DNA from: CAYVIB01 sp964451365 | GTDB taxonomy: Bacteria; Pseudomonadota; Gammaproteobacteria; Pseudomonadales; Cellvibrionaceae | Direction: 5' to 3' | Assembly (NCBI GenBank): GCA_964451365.1 | Contig: CAYVIB010000001.1 | Location: 248,001-312,000, forward strand | DNA length: 64,000 bases | Shown here: in pieces, positions 43,977-52,231 of the stretch | Numbering within the stretch: the first letter of the stretch is position 1 | Layout: each line of letters starts with the position of its first letter | Translations under genes and position numbers: made by a program | Notes under the pieces: model-generated | Databases searched by the model: none | The model's input: only the letters and a program-made list of their open reading frames with translations | Told to the model about the DNA's origin: nothing

Positions 43977-46469
43977 ATGCCGCTTTGGTTAAAAAACCTG
44001 TTTGAACAAAGTAATTATTTTATGCCCCATGGACACTGTTACCTGTGGCTTCCAACTCTATTGTGGTTGCATGTGGTATCGGATGTATTGATTGGCACGG
44101 CCTATGTTTGTATTTCGCTGATTCTGTATTTGTTCGTTCGCAAAATCAGATTGCCGTTCAGCCCGATTTTTATCGCCTTCGGACTTTTTATCGGGTTATG
44201 CGGCATGACTCACTTTATGGCGGTGTGGACGGTTTGGAAGCCGGATTATATGGTTGATGGATTGATCAAGGCAGCGACCGCCGCGGCATCAGTGGCAACC
44301 GCGATAGGGCTTTTTCGGGTCCGGCCACAGGTTTATGAAGTAGTCCACGCCGCGCGCCTGTCGGAGGAGCGGCGTGTTCAACTGGAAACAACGCTGGCGG
44401 AAATGAATGAGCTCTACAAAAAAATCAAGGAGCTGGACGAACTGAAGTCCAAGTTTTTTGCCAATGTATCGCACGAATTGAGAACGCCGCTGGCGCTGAT
44501 TCTCGGTCCGGTTGAACACATGTTGGAAGACAGCCGGCTGGATACCGACCACAGGAGACAGCTCGAAAGCATCAACCGCAACAGCAAAAGTTTGCTCAAA
44601 CAAGTGAATGATTTGTTGGATGTCGCCAAACTGGAAGAGGGGAAAGTGGAAGCCCGGTATACGCGCCTGGATCTTGTTCCCGTTTTTCAACGCATCGCGA
44701 GTCAGTTCGATATTGCCGCGGAGCATAATCGTATCCAATACCACATTTCCCTGCCCGATGCGCTGTCGGTGGAAGTGGACCCGAACATGCTGGAAAAAGT
44801 GCTGGTCAACCTGCTTTCCAACGCTTTTAAATTTACCCCCTCCGGCGGCGAGATTCGGTTTGAACTTTCCGAAGGCAAGGATGAATTCCGATTTTCCGTC
44901 AAAGATACCGGACCGGGTATTTCCCCGGATGAGGTAAATGCCATTTTTGAGCGCTTTCACCAGGTTGATGGAGGTTCGACTCGTCGATACGGCGGCATCG
45001 GGCTGGGGTTGTCGATCGCCAGGGATTTTATCGAGTTGCACAAGGGCAAAATAGAAGTTGAAACGAAACCCGGCGCGGGTACCTGCTTTTTTGTTCACCT
45101 GCCGCGATACGCGCCGGATCACACAAATATTAAACAGGCGCCGTACGAGCCTGATGCCTTCGAAAGGGCGGTTGTCGATGGCGCGGTACAGGTGCTGGCT
45201 GTGGATTCCGACGGCGAGCAGGACGAGCAAACAGCACAGGTAGCTGCGGATCGGCCTTCGGTTCTGGTGGTGGAGGATACCGGGGAAATGAGGCGGTTTG
45301 TCGTCAACACTCTCAGAGCCGACTACAACGTCGTCGCCGCGTCCAATGGCAAGGAAGGCCTGGAGTCGGCACTGGCCATGCGGCCGGATCTGGTGGTGAC
45401 GGACATCATGATGCCGGAGATGAGTGGCGATCAACTGGTGTTTGAATTACGTGGGCGGAATGAATTCGACACAGTTCCGATTCTTCTTCTTTCCGCGCGA
45501 GCCGATGACGAACTGAGGGTGAAACTACTTCAGGAGGGAGCGCAGGATTATCTGACAAAACCCTTTTTACCACAGGAACTACAGGCTCGTGTACGTAATT
45601 TGATGTCGATCAAGCGTGCCGGGGATGAGCTGCGGGTGGAGCTGGCGAGCGCATCCAATAACGTTGAGGAGTTGGCGAAACACCTGGCGGTTAAACACCG
45701 GCAGTTGCTGGTTGCTATGGACGCTACCGAGGTGGCAAGGGAGCAGGCGGAAAAAGCCAACCAGATCAAAAGTCAGTTTTTGGCGATGATTTCGCACGAA
45801 ATGCGCACGCCTTTGTCTACAATCAACATGAATGCGCAGTTGCTGGGCCGCCAGACATCAGCTCAGACGAATGTGACGGATGCGCCGCGCGAACGCATAG
45901 TGCGCGCGGCGCAGCACCTTTCCACCGTAATCGAGGGGTTGCTGGAGTACACGCGGCTTGAAAGCGGTAAAATTGTTGTAACGATGAACGACGTGGACCT
46001 GGCGGCACTTGCCACGGAAATTGTGGAAGCCGGCCAGTTGCAGGTCCCCTCGTCAAAAGTAACCCTATCGTTGGAAACACCACCGTCCGATCTGGCGCCT
46101 TGTGTTACCGATGCCAGATTGCTGCGGGTGATTTTAACCAACCTGGTTTCGAATGCGCTGAAGTTCACCCAGGAAGGGCGCATTACCCTGCGGCTGGAAA
46201 AGCAGGGGGGTTATCATATATTTGAAGTAGAGGATACGGGCATCGGTATTGCCGAGGCGGATATACCACGTATATTCCTGCCGTTCGAGCAATTGGAGCC
46301 GGTACAACGCAAAGGTATGCCGGGAGTGGGTTTGGGTTTGTCGCTGGTGAAAGAGATAGTGGAAGCGCTTGATGGTGAAATAAAGGTGGAGTCGCGTAGA
46401 GGTAGTGGGAGTGTGTTCCGTGTGAAGCTTCCTTGTCCGGCGGAAGTCAACCGGCATTTAAAAATATAA
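43977..46469 (+). CDS. Hybrid histidine kinase with ethylene-receptor-like membrane domain
   Basis: An 830-residue sensor. The N-terminus holds three membrane helices of the ethylene-binding domain type: WLHVVSDVLIGTAYVCISLILYLFV with Asp36, then FIAFGLFIGLCGMTHFMAVWTVW with Cys75 and His79, and a third helix AATAAASVATAIGLF. Asp, Cys and His correspond to Asp25, Cys65 and His69 of plant ETR1, where Cys and His hold the Cu(I) that binds ethylene. Then come HisKA (His166, SHELRTPL), HATPase_c, a receiver (Asp476, VTDIMMPEMSGD), a second HisKA (His607, SHEMRTPLS) and a second HATPase_c. There is no GAF domain. A stand-alone receiver follows 14 bases downstream. The ligand may be ethylene or another small molecule. 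Confidence 0.9.
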   Translation: MPLWLKNLFEQSNYFMPHGHCYLWLPTLLWLHVVSDVLIGTAYVCISLILYLFVRKIRLPFSPIFIAFGLFIGLCGMTHFMAVWTVWKPDYMVDGLIKAATAAASVATAIGLFRVRPQVYEVVHAARLSEERRVQLETTLAEMNELYKKIKELDELKSKFFANVSHELRTPLALILGPVEHMLEDSRLDTDHRRQLESINRNSKSLLKQVNDLLDVAKLEEGKVEARYTRLDLVPVFQRIASQFDIAAEHNRIQYHISLPDALSVEVDPNMLEKVLVNLLSNAFKFTPSGGEIRFELSEGKDEFRFSVKDTGPGISPDEVNAIFERFHQVDGGSTRRYGGIGLGLSIARDFIELHKGKIEVETKPGAGTCFFVHLPRYAPDHTNIKQAPYEPDAFERAVVDGAVQVLAVDSDGEQDEQTAQVAADRPSVLVVEDTGEMRRFVVNTLRADYNVVAASNGKEGLESALAMRPDLVVTDIMMPEMSGDQLVFELRGRNEFDTVPILLLSARADDELRVKLLQEGAQDYLTKPFLPQELQARVRNLMSIKRAGDELRVELASASNNVEELAKHLAVKHRQLLVAMDATEVAREQAEKANQIKSQFLAMISHEMRTPLSTINMNAQLLGRQTSAQTNVTDAPRERIVRAAQHLSTVIEGLLEYTRLESGKIVVTMNDVDLAALATEIVEAGQLQVPSSKVTLSLETPPSDLAPCVTDARLLRVILTNLVSNALKFTQEGRITLRLEKQGGYHIFEVEDTGIGIAEADIPRIFLPFEQLEPVQRKGMPGVGLGLSLVKEIVEALDGEIKVESRRGSGSVFRVKLPCPAEVNRHLKI

Positions 46470-46483
46470 CAGAGAGAAGAGCA

Positions 46484-46849
46484 ATGAAATGTAACTTTAT
46501 CTTGGTTGTCGAGGATGATCCCGACCTTCGCGAAACCACCCGGGATATCCTTGAACTGGAGGGATTCAAGGCTTTCACCGCGGAAAATGGCGAGGAGGCG
46601 TTGCAGGTACTGGAGGAGACGAAGTTGCCCTGTTTGATTCTGCTCGACCTGATGATGCCAGTGATGGATGGCTGGGAGTTTTTGGAAGCATTCAAAAACG
46701 ACCACAAGGATTTGTTTGGCAAAATTCCCGTCGTGGTCATCTCGGCGGTGGCGGATTTAACGGGTGTGCAGCAGGAGTATAGCTGCGATGTGATTAATAA
46801 ACCCGCGGATGTTCAGCAGCTGGTTTCGCTGGCCCGACAGTATTGCTAA
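46484..46849 (+). CDS. Single-domain response regulator (receiver)
   Basis: A 121-residue CheY-like receiver with no output domain. FILVVEDDPDLRE supplies the acidic pair, ILLDLMMPVMDGWEF the phosphoacceptor Asp, ISAVAD the conserved Ser/Thr and VINKPADVQQLV the Lys. The ATG at 46484 has AGAGAGAAGAG as ribosome binding site and starts 14 bases after the hybrid kinase, which is therefore its probable partner. It may relay phosphate to a phosphotransfer protein or bind a motility or adhesion target elsewhere. Confidence 0.92.
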   Translation: MKCNFILVVEDDPDLRETTRDILELEGFKAFTAENGEEALQVLEETKLPCLILLDLMMPVMDGWEFLEAFKNDHKDLFGKIPVVVISAVADLTGVQQEYSCDVINKPADVQQLVSLARQYC

Positions 46850-46929
46850 TTACGCTGCAAAGCCCGCGAAACCGGCGCCCAAATCCCGGTAGTTGCTTTT
46901 GCGATAGGCAAACGGCAATCGTATAAATA

Positions 46930-47544
46930 TTAAAGCCGCATCAGAAAATCAACCAGTTCCTTCAGCTGCTCTGCGTTGCGCACCCTGGACAATTCCACCC
47001 TGTACGCATCCCTTACGATGAGAGTAGGGACGGACGAAATTTTGAACTCTCTTGTTTTGGTATCGTTGTGCTTGAAAGCTGATTCTGCGGAAGCAGAGTT
47101 GGCGACTTCTTCATATTTCTTTTCATCAACGCCGTGCGCGATAAAAAAGGATTTTACGTCGTTGTCGTTTCTGAAGGGACTTCGCTTTTTATGAATTTTC
47201 TCAAATACTTTCTCGTGCAGCGCTTCCCGTTTTCCCAGCAGGCCGGCCAGGGTGTAGACCTCGGCGGATTTCTGCCAGTCCTTGCGGCCGAAGGTGACGG
47301 GAATTCTCTCAAATGAATATTCCGCCGGGGCGATGTCGAGATAACCTTCCACAATCGGATCGACGCTGTAACAATGGGGGCAACTATAGGAGAAAAATTC
47401 AATGACCTGCTTATCATCGCCAGGCGTTTTGGACAAGACGCTATAGTGGATTCCTTCCTGAAACCGCAGCTGCGCCCAGGACGGCAGCGTCACGGAAATG
47501 AGGGTTATCAGTAATAAAAGCCGGAAAAAATGAGGTTTCTTCAT
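46930..47544 (-). CDS. dsbA: DsbA-like periplasmic thiol:disulfide oxidoreductase
   Basis: A 204-residue exported thioredoxin-fold protein: signal peptide (LLLLITLISVTLPSWA), the active site CPHC in IEFFSYSCPHCYSVDPIVEGYL near residue 55-58, the helical insert (residues 80-150) and the cis-proline loop ISSVPTLIV. CPHC is the DsbA active site, which introduces disulfides into exported proteins. Many secreted enzymes here (CBM2 domains, DUF1566 proteins) carry paired Cys and would be clients. It stands alone on the minus strand. It could be a second DsbA paralogue, hence some caution with the symbol. Confidence 0.88.
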   Translation of the reverse strand: MKKPHFFRLLLLITLISVTLPSWAQLRFQEGIHYSVLSKTPGDDKQVIEFFSYSCPHCYSVDPIVEGYLDIAPAEYSFERIPVTFGRKDWQKSAEVYTLAGLLGKREALHEKVFEKIHKKRSPFRNDNDVKSFFIAHGVDEKKYEEVANSASAESAFKHNDTKTREFKISSVPTLIVRDAYRVELSRVRNAEQLKELVDFLMRL

Positions 47545-47678
47545 TGTGTTATCTCTCTTATCTTAATTTATGTCGGGAGGTTAGAGCCGTCGTCGTTCCA
47601 CAGGTTCCCCCGCGATTGGGTTTTCGGCATCATTTGGGTTAATCTTATGCTTAAACAGCCCGCACAGGAATAATAACA

Positions 47679-49250
47679 ATGTCTCGAGCAACCATTTCAA
47701 CAGGTGCTATTCAAATCGATACCCGAAAGGAGAAATCCGCGCTTAATGACGATTCCCCTATGTACGTCGCCATTCTCGGCGACTTCAGCGGGCGTTCCAG
47801 CCGGGGATTGAACAATTGGTGGAACCTCTCTGAAAGAAGGATTCATCAAGTGGATCGGGATAATTTTGAAGAGCTGTTCGAAGAGCTCAACGTCACCCTT
47901 GCGCTGCCGGTGGCGGACGAACCAGTGCCCTTTCGGGAGTTCGATGATTTACATCCGGATTATCTCTACGATCATATCGCTCTTTTCGACGAGTTAAGAA
48001 CTTTAAAGCGAAAGCTGCACAACCCTGAGCAGCTTATCGAGGCGGCAATGGAGATTCAACAGTGGGTGAGCTACAAGCAACAACAGCTCGCCCCGGAGCC
48101 AAAGGACCCAAAGACAAGGGACCCAAAGACAAGGGACCCAAAGACAAGGGACCCAAAGACAAAGGAAAGGAGTGGTGCGATGCCGGCGCCCGGAAATCTG
48201 CTGGATGCCATTTTGCAAAACCATAATGATGCGGGTCGTTACACCGACTCACCGGCAGGCAATATCGATCAGCTGATTAAAGATATCGTCGCACCTTATG
48301 TAACGGCGAAAACCGATCCCCGCCTGCCTGAGTTGGAGGCGGCCGTGGATTGTGCAGCGGCGGAACTGATGCGAAAAATCATGCACGCCAGCCATTTTCA
48401 GGCCCTGGAAGCCGGTTGGCGCAGCTTGTATATGCTGGTGCGGCGTCTGGAAACCAACAGTAAGCTGAAGCTATTTTTGCTGGATATCAGCAAAGAGGAA
48501 ATCACCAGCGATATCCACGCCTGTGAATCCAATGTGAAGGCAAGCGGGTTGTATAAACTGCTGGTGGAAAATAATGAAGTTGCCGGCGGGACGCCTTACG
48601 CCATAATCAATGCGGACTATTTTATCGAGGACACGCAAGACGACCTGGTGCTTGCGTCGATGCTGGCTGATATTGGCCAGGCAGTCGATGCCTGTGTCGT
48701 AGCGGGTGGCTCGCTCCGGTTTGCCGGTTGCGAAAACCTGGCAAGCGAACACGATCCGGACGACTGGTGCTACCGATTGGAAGAAAGTATTCAAAAGCAA
48801 TGGCGGGCACTGCGGGAACAACCCGGCGCTGCCCATCTGGCCTTGGCGGCTCCAAGATTTTTGCTGCGGCTCCCGTATGGAAGGAAAACGTCGCCCATCG
48901 ATAGCTTTGATTTTGAAGAGCTGTCCGATTCATACTCTCACGACTATTATTTATGGGGCAACACTGCCTGGCTTGTTACTTTTTTGTTGGCACAAAGTTA
49001 CTCAGCACATGGATGGAGCGGTGCGGAGGAAACAATCCGGGAAGTTGCAGGTTTGCCCTTACACGCTTATTCAGTGGAAGGTGAAAGCGTTATAAAGCCT
49101 CCCGCCGAAGTTGTTCTGGTCGATCGGGCTGCGGGTTGCATGATGCGGGCGGGCCTGCTGCCGGTCCGGTCAGTGAAGAACAGCAACAGTGTGCTGATAC
49201 CCGATTTTATGTCCGTTAACGGCGGTGGTTTGCAATGGGGGCGACGATAA
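47679..49250 (+). CDS. Orphan TssB-TssC-like contractile sheath fusion protein
   Basis: A 523-residue cytoplasmic protein joining two sheath-like parts. Residues about 25-140 resemble the small sheath subunit TssB (YVAILGDFSGRSSRG, IHQVDRDNFEELFEELNVTLALPV, DDLHPDYLYDHIALFDELRTLK). A charged spacer with a KDPKTRDPKT repeat follows, then a TssC-like part (about 170-523: LLDAILQN, FQALEAGWRSLYMLVRRLETNSKLKLFLLDISKEEI, GTPYAIINADYFIEDTQDDLVLASMLADIG). In ordinary type VI systems TssB and TssC are separate, adjacent genes. No other type VI gene (TssA, TssK, TssM, Hcp, VgrG, ClpV) is in the neighbourhood. Whether it assembles into a sheath, caps one or has another job is unknown. Confidence 0.82.
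   Translation: MSRATISTGAIQIDTRKEKSALNDDSPMYVAILGDFSGRSSRGLNNWWNLSERRIHQVDRDNFEELFEELNVTLALPVADEPVPFREFDDLHPDYLYDHIALFDELRTLKRKLHNPEQLIEAAMEIQQWVSYKQQQLAPEPKDPKTRDPKTRDPKTRDPKTKERSGAMPAPGNLLDAILQNHNDAGRYTDSPAGNIDQLIKDIVAPYVTAKTDPRLPELEAAVDCAAAELMRKIMHASHFQALEAGWRSLYMLVRRLETNSKLKLFLLDISKEEITSDIHACESNVKASGLYKLLVENNEVAGGTPYAIINADYFIEDTQDDLVLASMLADIGQAVDACVVAGGSLRFAGCENLASEHDPDDWCYRLEESIQKQWRALREQPGAAHLALAAPRFLLRLPYGRKTSPIDSFDFEELSDSYSHDYYLWGNTAWLVTFLLAQSYSAHGWSGAEETIREVAGLPLHAYSVEGESVIKPPAEVVLVDRAAGCMMRAGLLPVRSVKNSNSVLIPDFMSVNGGGLQWGRR
48104..48163 (+). repeat. 15-bp tandem repeat (4 units) in the sheath fusion linker
   Basis: Four nearly identical in-frame units GGACCCAAAGACAAG encode the repeated pentapeptide DPKTR/DPKTK between the TssB-like and TssC-like parts. 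Copies are identical except the last base of the fourth, indicating recent expansion and a likely site of length variation. Confidence 0.93.
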
Positions 49251-49591
49251 ATTGACGCATCGCTCTTTGCTTGCCACCTGTATCTTTATTGTCAAAATTA
49301 CGTCGTTAACATGAATGTTCACGGTCTATTACCGTTTGTTTAGATGTTGGCCGGATTTATATCCTTCCTGTTAAGTAGCCGCTGTTTTTACTCCCGCCAA
49401 GCCCTTTCTTTATTTCTCTTTTCTTATAATTAAAAAATATTTCAAACGCTTCGTTATAAAACTTTTTTCTAATTTTTCTGGAATAAAAAAATGAGCAATA
49501 CGTTTACGTAATGGAGGTTGGCTATTTGGAATTGTTAACGTTTAGGAAAAGAAAATGTGAAGCTAGCCAAATTTGGGAAAAAACTTTATCC
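49251..49591 (+). other. Intergenic region upstream of the pilin operon
   Basis: 341 AT-rich bases with no gene. The segment 49410-49510 has long A/T runs and a small palindrome TACGTTTACGTA (49499-49510), suitable for the promoter of the minor pilin operon. No clear sigma-54 site was found. Confidence 0.5.
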
Positions 49592-50119
49592 ATGAGAACA
49601 CAGACTCAATCAGCTTTTACTTTGTTGGAATTACTTGTTGCAATATCCATTCTTGTGGTTATAGCAGGCATCGCTACGCCTTCCATGTCAACGATCATCG
49701 AAGCCAATCGTCTTGAGTCCGGTCTGGAAAGTATTTTTACCGCTTTAATTACCGCTCGCAGCGAAGCGATTTCACGTAACCAAAATATCATTGTATGTAA
49801 AAGCGCAAATGGAGCGGCATGCACCATCGCTGGAGAATGGGAGCAGGGTTGGATCATTGTCGTGGACGAAAATTCCAACGGTACGCAGGATGCCGGTGAG
49901 TCAGTAACGAACAGTTTTTCCGCGCTTCAATACGGCCTGACATTACGGGCCGGTGCTGCCTATGCCGATAAAGTTCGCTTTTCCCCGGACGGCACTGTTT
50001 CGGATGGAGATATTTTCCGACTGTGCCCTGCCGATAATAGTATCATCAAGGCCCGCACCCTGGTCATGACCATCACAGGCAGGCCCCGAACATCTGAAGG
50101 GTCAACAGTATGCCCCTGA
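49592..50119 (+). CDS. Minor pseudopilin FimT/GspH type
   Basis: A 175-residue pilin-like protein with a type III signal: the short leader ends at the prepilin peptidase site in SAFTLLELLVAISILVVIAGIATPSM, where Phe starts the mature protein and Glu5 follows. The rest matches the GspH/FimT family (LITARSEAISRNQNIIVCKSANG, GEWEQGWIIVVDENSNG, VRFSPDGTVSDGDIFRLCP), with a GWIIF-like strand and conserved Cys pair. FimT starts type IV pilus minor pilin operons. The frame is open further upstream, but the ATG at 49592 gives the proper short leader. It overlaps pilV by ten bases. Confidence 0.9.
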   Translation: MRTQTQSAFTLLELLVAISILVVIAGIATPSMSTIIEANRLESGLESIFTALITARSEAISRNQNIIVCKSANGAACTIAGEWEQGWIIVVDENSNGTQDAGESVTNSFSALQYGLTLRAGAAYADKVRFSPDGTVSDGDIFRLCPADNSIIKARTLVMTITGRPRTSEGSTVCP

Positions 50120-50685
50120 GAATTCGAGAGCAGCTTGGCGTTGGGTTGGTGGAAGTGTTGGTAGCGATGCTGGTTGTGTCGGTCGGGGCTCTCAGCCTTA
50201 TATCAATGCAGATCGCCGGGAAAAAAGTTGGTTACGACGCGCTGCAGCGATCGGTGGCGACGACGCTGGTGAACGATATTCTCGAACGCATGAGAAATAA
50301 TCCGAACGCACTTGCCAACTATACGGTAAACACTCTTGGTGGCGAATCTGTTGCCACCGAGCCTACTCCCAACTGCACATCGTCTGCCTGTACTCCCGCG
50401 CAGCTGGCCGCGAGGGATTTATGGGAATGGGAGCAGAATCTGGACGGGGCAGCTGAATTGCTGGACGATGGATCGGGATCGATAACAAAAGTCGGTGGGT
50501 TGGTGAATCCACGGGCCTGCATTACTCATAACGCCGGCATTATAAACGTCACTATCGTTTGGAAAGGATACCAATCCACGAGCAATCCGGCGGGATCCAA
50601 TTGTGGTGAAGGCCTCGGGCTTTACGGTACGAATGAATCTCAACGCCAGATGGTAAGTGTCACAACCTATATTGAGGAGATATAG
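50110..50685 (+). CDS. pilV: Type IV pilus minor pilin PilV
   Basis: A 191-residue prepilin with the cleavage site in QLGVGLVEVLVAMLVVSVGALSLISMQ: the leader ends in Gly and mature residue 5 is Glu. The start ATG overlaps the end of the fimT-like gene. The mid part (ALQRSVATTLVNDILERMRNNPNALANY) and Cys pairs are typical of PilV. It would act in the minor pilin complex that primes assembly and carries PilY1. Confidence 0.9.
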   Translation: MPLRIREQLGVGLVEVLVAMLVVSVGALSLISMQIAGKKVGYDALQRSVATTLVNDILERMRNNPNALANYTVNTLGGESVATEPTPNCTSSACTPAQLAARDLWEWEQNLDGAAELLDDGSGSITKVGGLVNPRACITHNAGIINVTIVWKGYQSTSNPAGSNCGEGLGLYGTNESQRQMVSVTTYIEEI

Positions 50686-50687
50686 TC

Positions 50688-51665
50688 GTGTTTACTGTGG
50701 GAATGTCATCGCATAAAGGTTTTACATTGGTGGAGCTGATGATTTCCCTCGCCCTTGGGCTGGTTATCTCGTTCGCTGCAATTGAGCTGTATGTTGAAAG
50801 TAAGCGCAGTTATATGCAGGATGAAGAAATGGCTCGTTTGCAGGAAAATGCGAGATTCAGTTTGGACTATCTCAAGCGAGAGCTGATTCTAAGCGGGTTC
50901 ATCGGTGGGGTAAACGATACTTCCTCGCTGACTTCTCAACCGGTCACCACCGATTGTGGCGGAGCAGGTTGGGCACTGGATGTCAGTACACCCCTGGAGA
51001 TGGTAAATAACGCCAACGGGACCACCCTTAATACAATCAACGGCACTACCTGGAATTGTGTTGCTCCGAGTGAGGTGGTTGTCGGTACCGATCTCTTTTC
51101 AGTGAAACGTACTTCCGATTCCGCTACCTTGCGGGATGGCGCATTAAAATCCGACAGCGAAGATTTGAATCAATGGTATTTCAAAACCTTTGATTACAGT
51201 GACTTGTCGTGGACTTACCTGTCCGCGGATATTCCCAGCCACGAAAAAACACCCGGTTCGACATACAGTTATTGGGAGTACTACGCGAAAATTTTTTACA
51301 TCCGGAATTACGCGGTTGCGGCGGATGACGGCATACCCACTTTATGTGTGAGTACGTTGGTTAGCTCTGAAATGACCAATCAATGTCTGGTGGAGGGTGT
51401 ACAGGATATACAAATCGAATTGGGAATTGACGCGGATAACGATGGTGTTGTCGAGCAGTATAAAAATACGCCCACAGCCACCGATTTTGCCAATGCCCGC
51501 TCGGTAAGGTTGTACATGTTGATACGCAGCATCAATCCTGTTCCCGGTTATAAAAATGGCAAAACCTATCGCCTGGGGCAAAAGAGTATTGCCGCCTTTA
51601 ATGATGGTTTTATACGTAAAGTGGTTTCAACCACCGTTAAACTCAGAAATGTCACCCTGGGGTAG
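50688..51665 (+). CDS. pilW: Type IV pilus minor pilin PilW
   Basis: A 325-residue prepilin: SSHKGFTLVELMISLALGLVISFAAIELYVESKRSY, with cleavage before Phe and Glu5 of the mature form, then ENARFSLDYLKRELILSGFIGG, a PilW marker. A GTG at 50688 with GAGGAGAT about seven bases upstream is the preferred start; an ATG five codons further in is possible. It forms part of the minor pilin operon between pilV and pilX, with gaps of only two bases. Confidence 0.9.
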   Translation: MFTVGMSSHKGFTLVELMISLALGLVISFAAIELYVESKRSYMQDEEMARLQENARFSLDYLKRELILSGFIGGVNDTSSLTSQPVTTDCGGAGWALDVSTPLEMVNNANGTTLNTINGTTWNCVAPSEVVVGTDLFSVKRTSDSATLRDGALKSDSEDLNQWYFKTFDYSDLSWTYLSADIPSHEKTPGSTYSYWEYYAKIFYIRNYAVAADDGIPTLCVSTLVSSEMTNQCLVEGVQDIQIELGIDADNDGVVEQYKNTPTATDFANARSVRLYMLIRSINPVPGYKNGKTYRLGQKSIAAFNDGFIRKVVSTTVKLRNVTLG

Positions 51666-51667
51666 TA

Positions 51668-52207
51668 ATGATGCAGCGCATGAGATCCATTTCCAGCCCT
51701 GAAGCCCAATCCGGAGCCGTTTTGATTCTGGCGCTTATTATCATGCTGTTGACTGGGATTGTCTCCACAACGGTAATGCGAACCAGTATTCTGGAAGTGA
51801 AAATGGTGAGCAACACGCAATTTAAAGAGGAAGCCTTTCAAAAGACGGAGTCAGTAGTTAACGCGGTAACGTCCGACAAAGACAATTTTGTTGTCGCTGG
51901 TGACGTCGGTTGGCGAATCTGTGGTACCGGAACCACGGTATCGAATTGCAACAGCAGTTTAATAAATCTTCCCGCGGAAGTTATCAGCGTACCGACAGGG
52001 GTGGGTTTGGAGTACTACGTTGAACGCATGGGGCCATTGAAAACCCCTTTGCCTTTTCGTCAGTCGGATTCGGAAGCGTCGGGCGCGAATGGTTTTGACG
52101 TCGCGTTGTTCGAGGTTGTAGCGGAATTTGACGGGCGTGACAAAAAACTTGGACATTTCAAGATACACCAGGGAGTTGCGGTAAAAATTGCGTCATCACA
52201 TCAATAG
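51668..52207 (+). CDS. pilX: Type IV pilus assembly protein PilX
   Basis: A 179-residue protein with the PilX pattern QSGAVLILALIIMLLTGIVSTTVMRTSILEVKMVSNTQFKEEAFQKTESV: the motif replaces the canonical Glu5 pilin start and is followed by the EAFQ-containing helix. PilX takes part in the minor pilin complex under PilY1. It begins two bases after the pilW stop and is followed by pilY1 after 24 bases. Confidence 0.88.
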   Translation: MMQRMRSISSPEAQSGAVLILALIIMLLTGIVSTTVMRTSILEVKMVSNTQFKEEAFQKTESVVNAVTSDKDNFVVAGDVGWRICGTGTTVSNCNSSLINLPAEVISVPTGVGLEYYVERMGPLKTPLPFRQSDSEASGANGFDVALFEVVAEFDGRDKKLGHFKIHQGVAVKIASSHQ

Positions 52208-52231
52208 TGATCCGGCGTTGAGGCGGTTATT

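Noticed and set aside
43586..44005. 139-codon open frame overlapping the start of the ethylene-receptor-like kinase
   Set aside because: Overlaps a well-supported gene in another frame and has no protein-like motifs.
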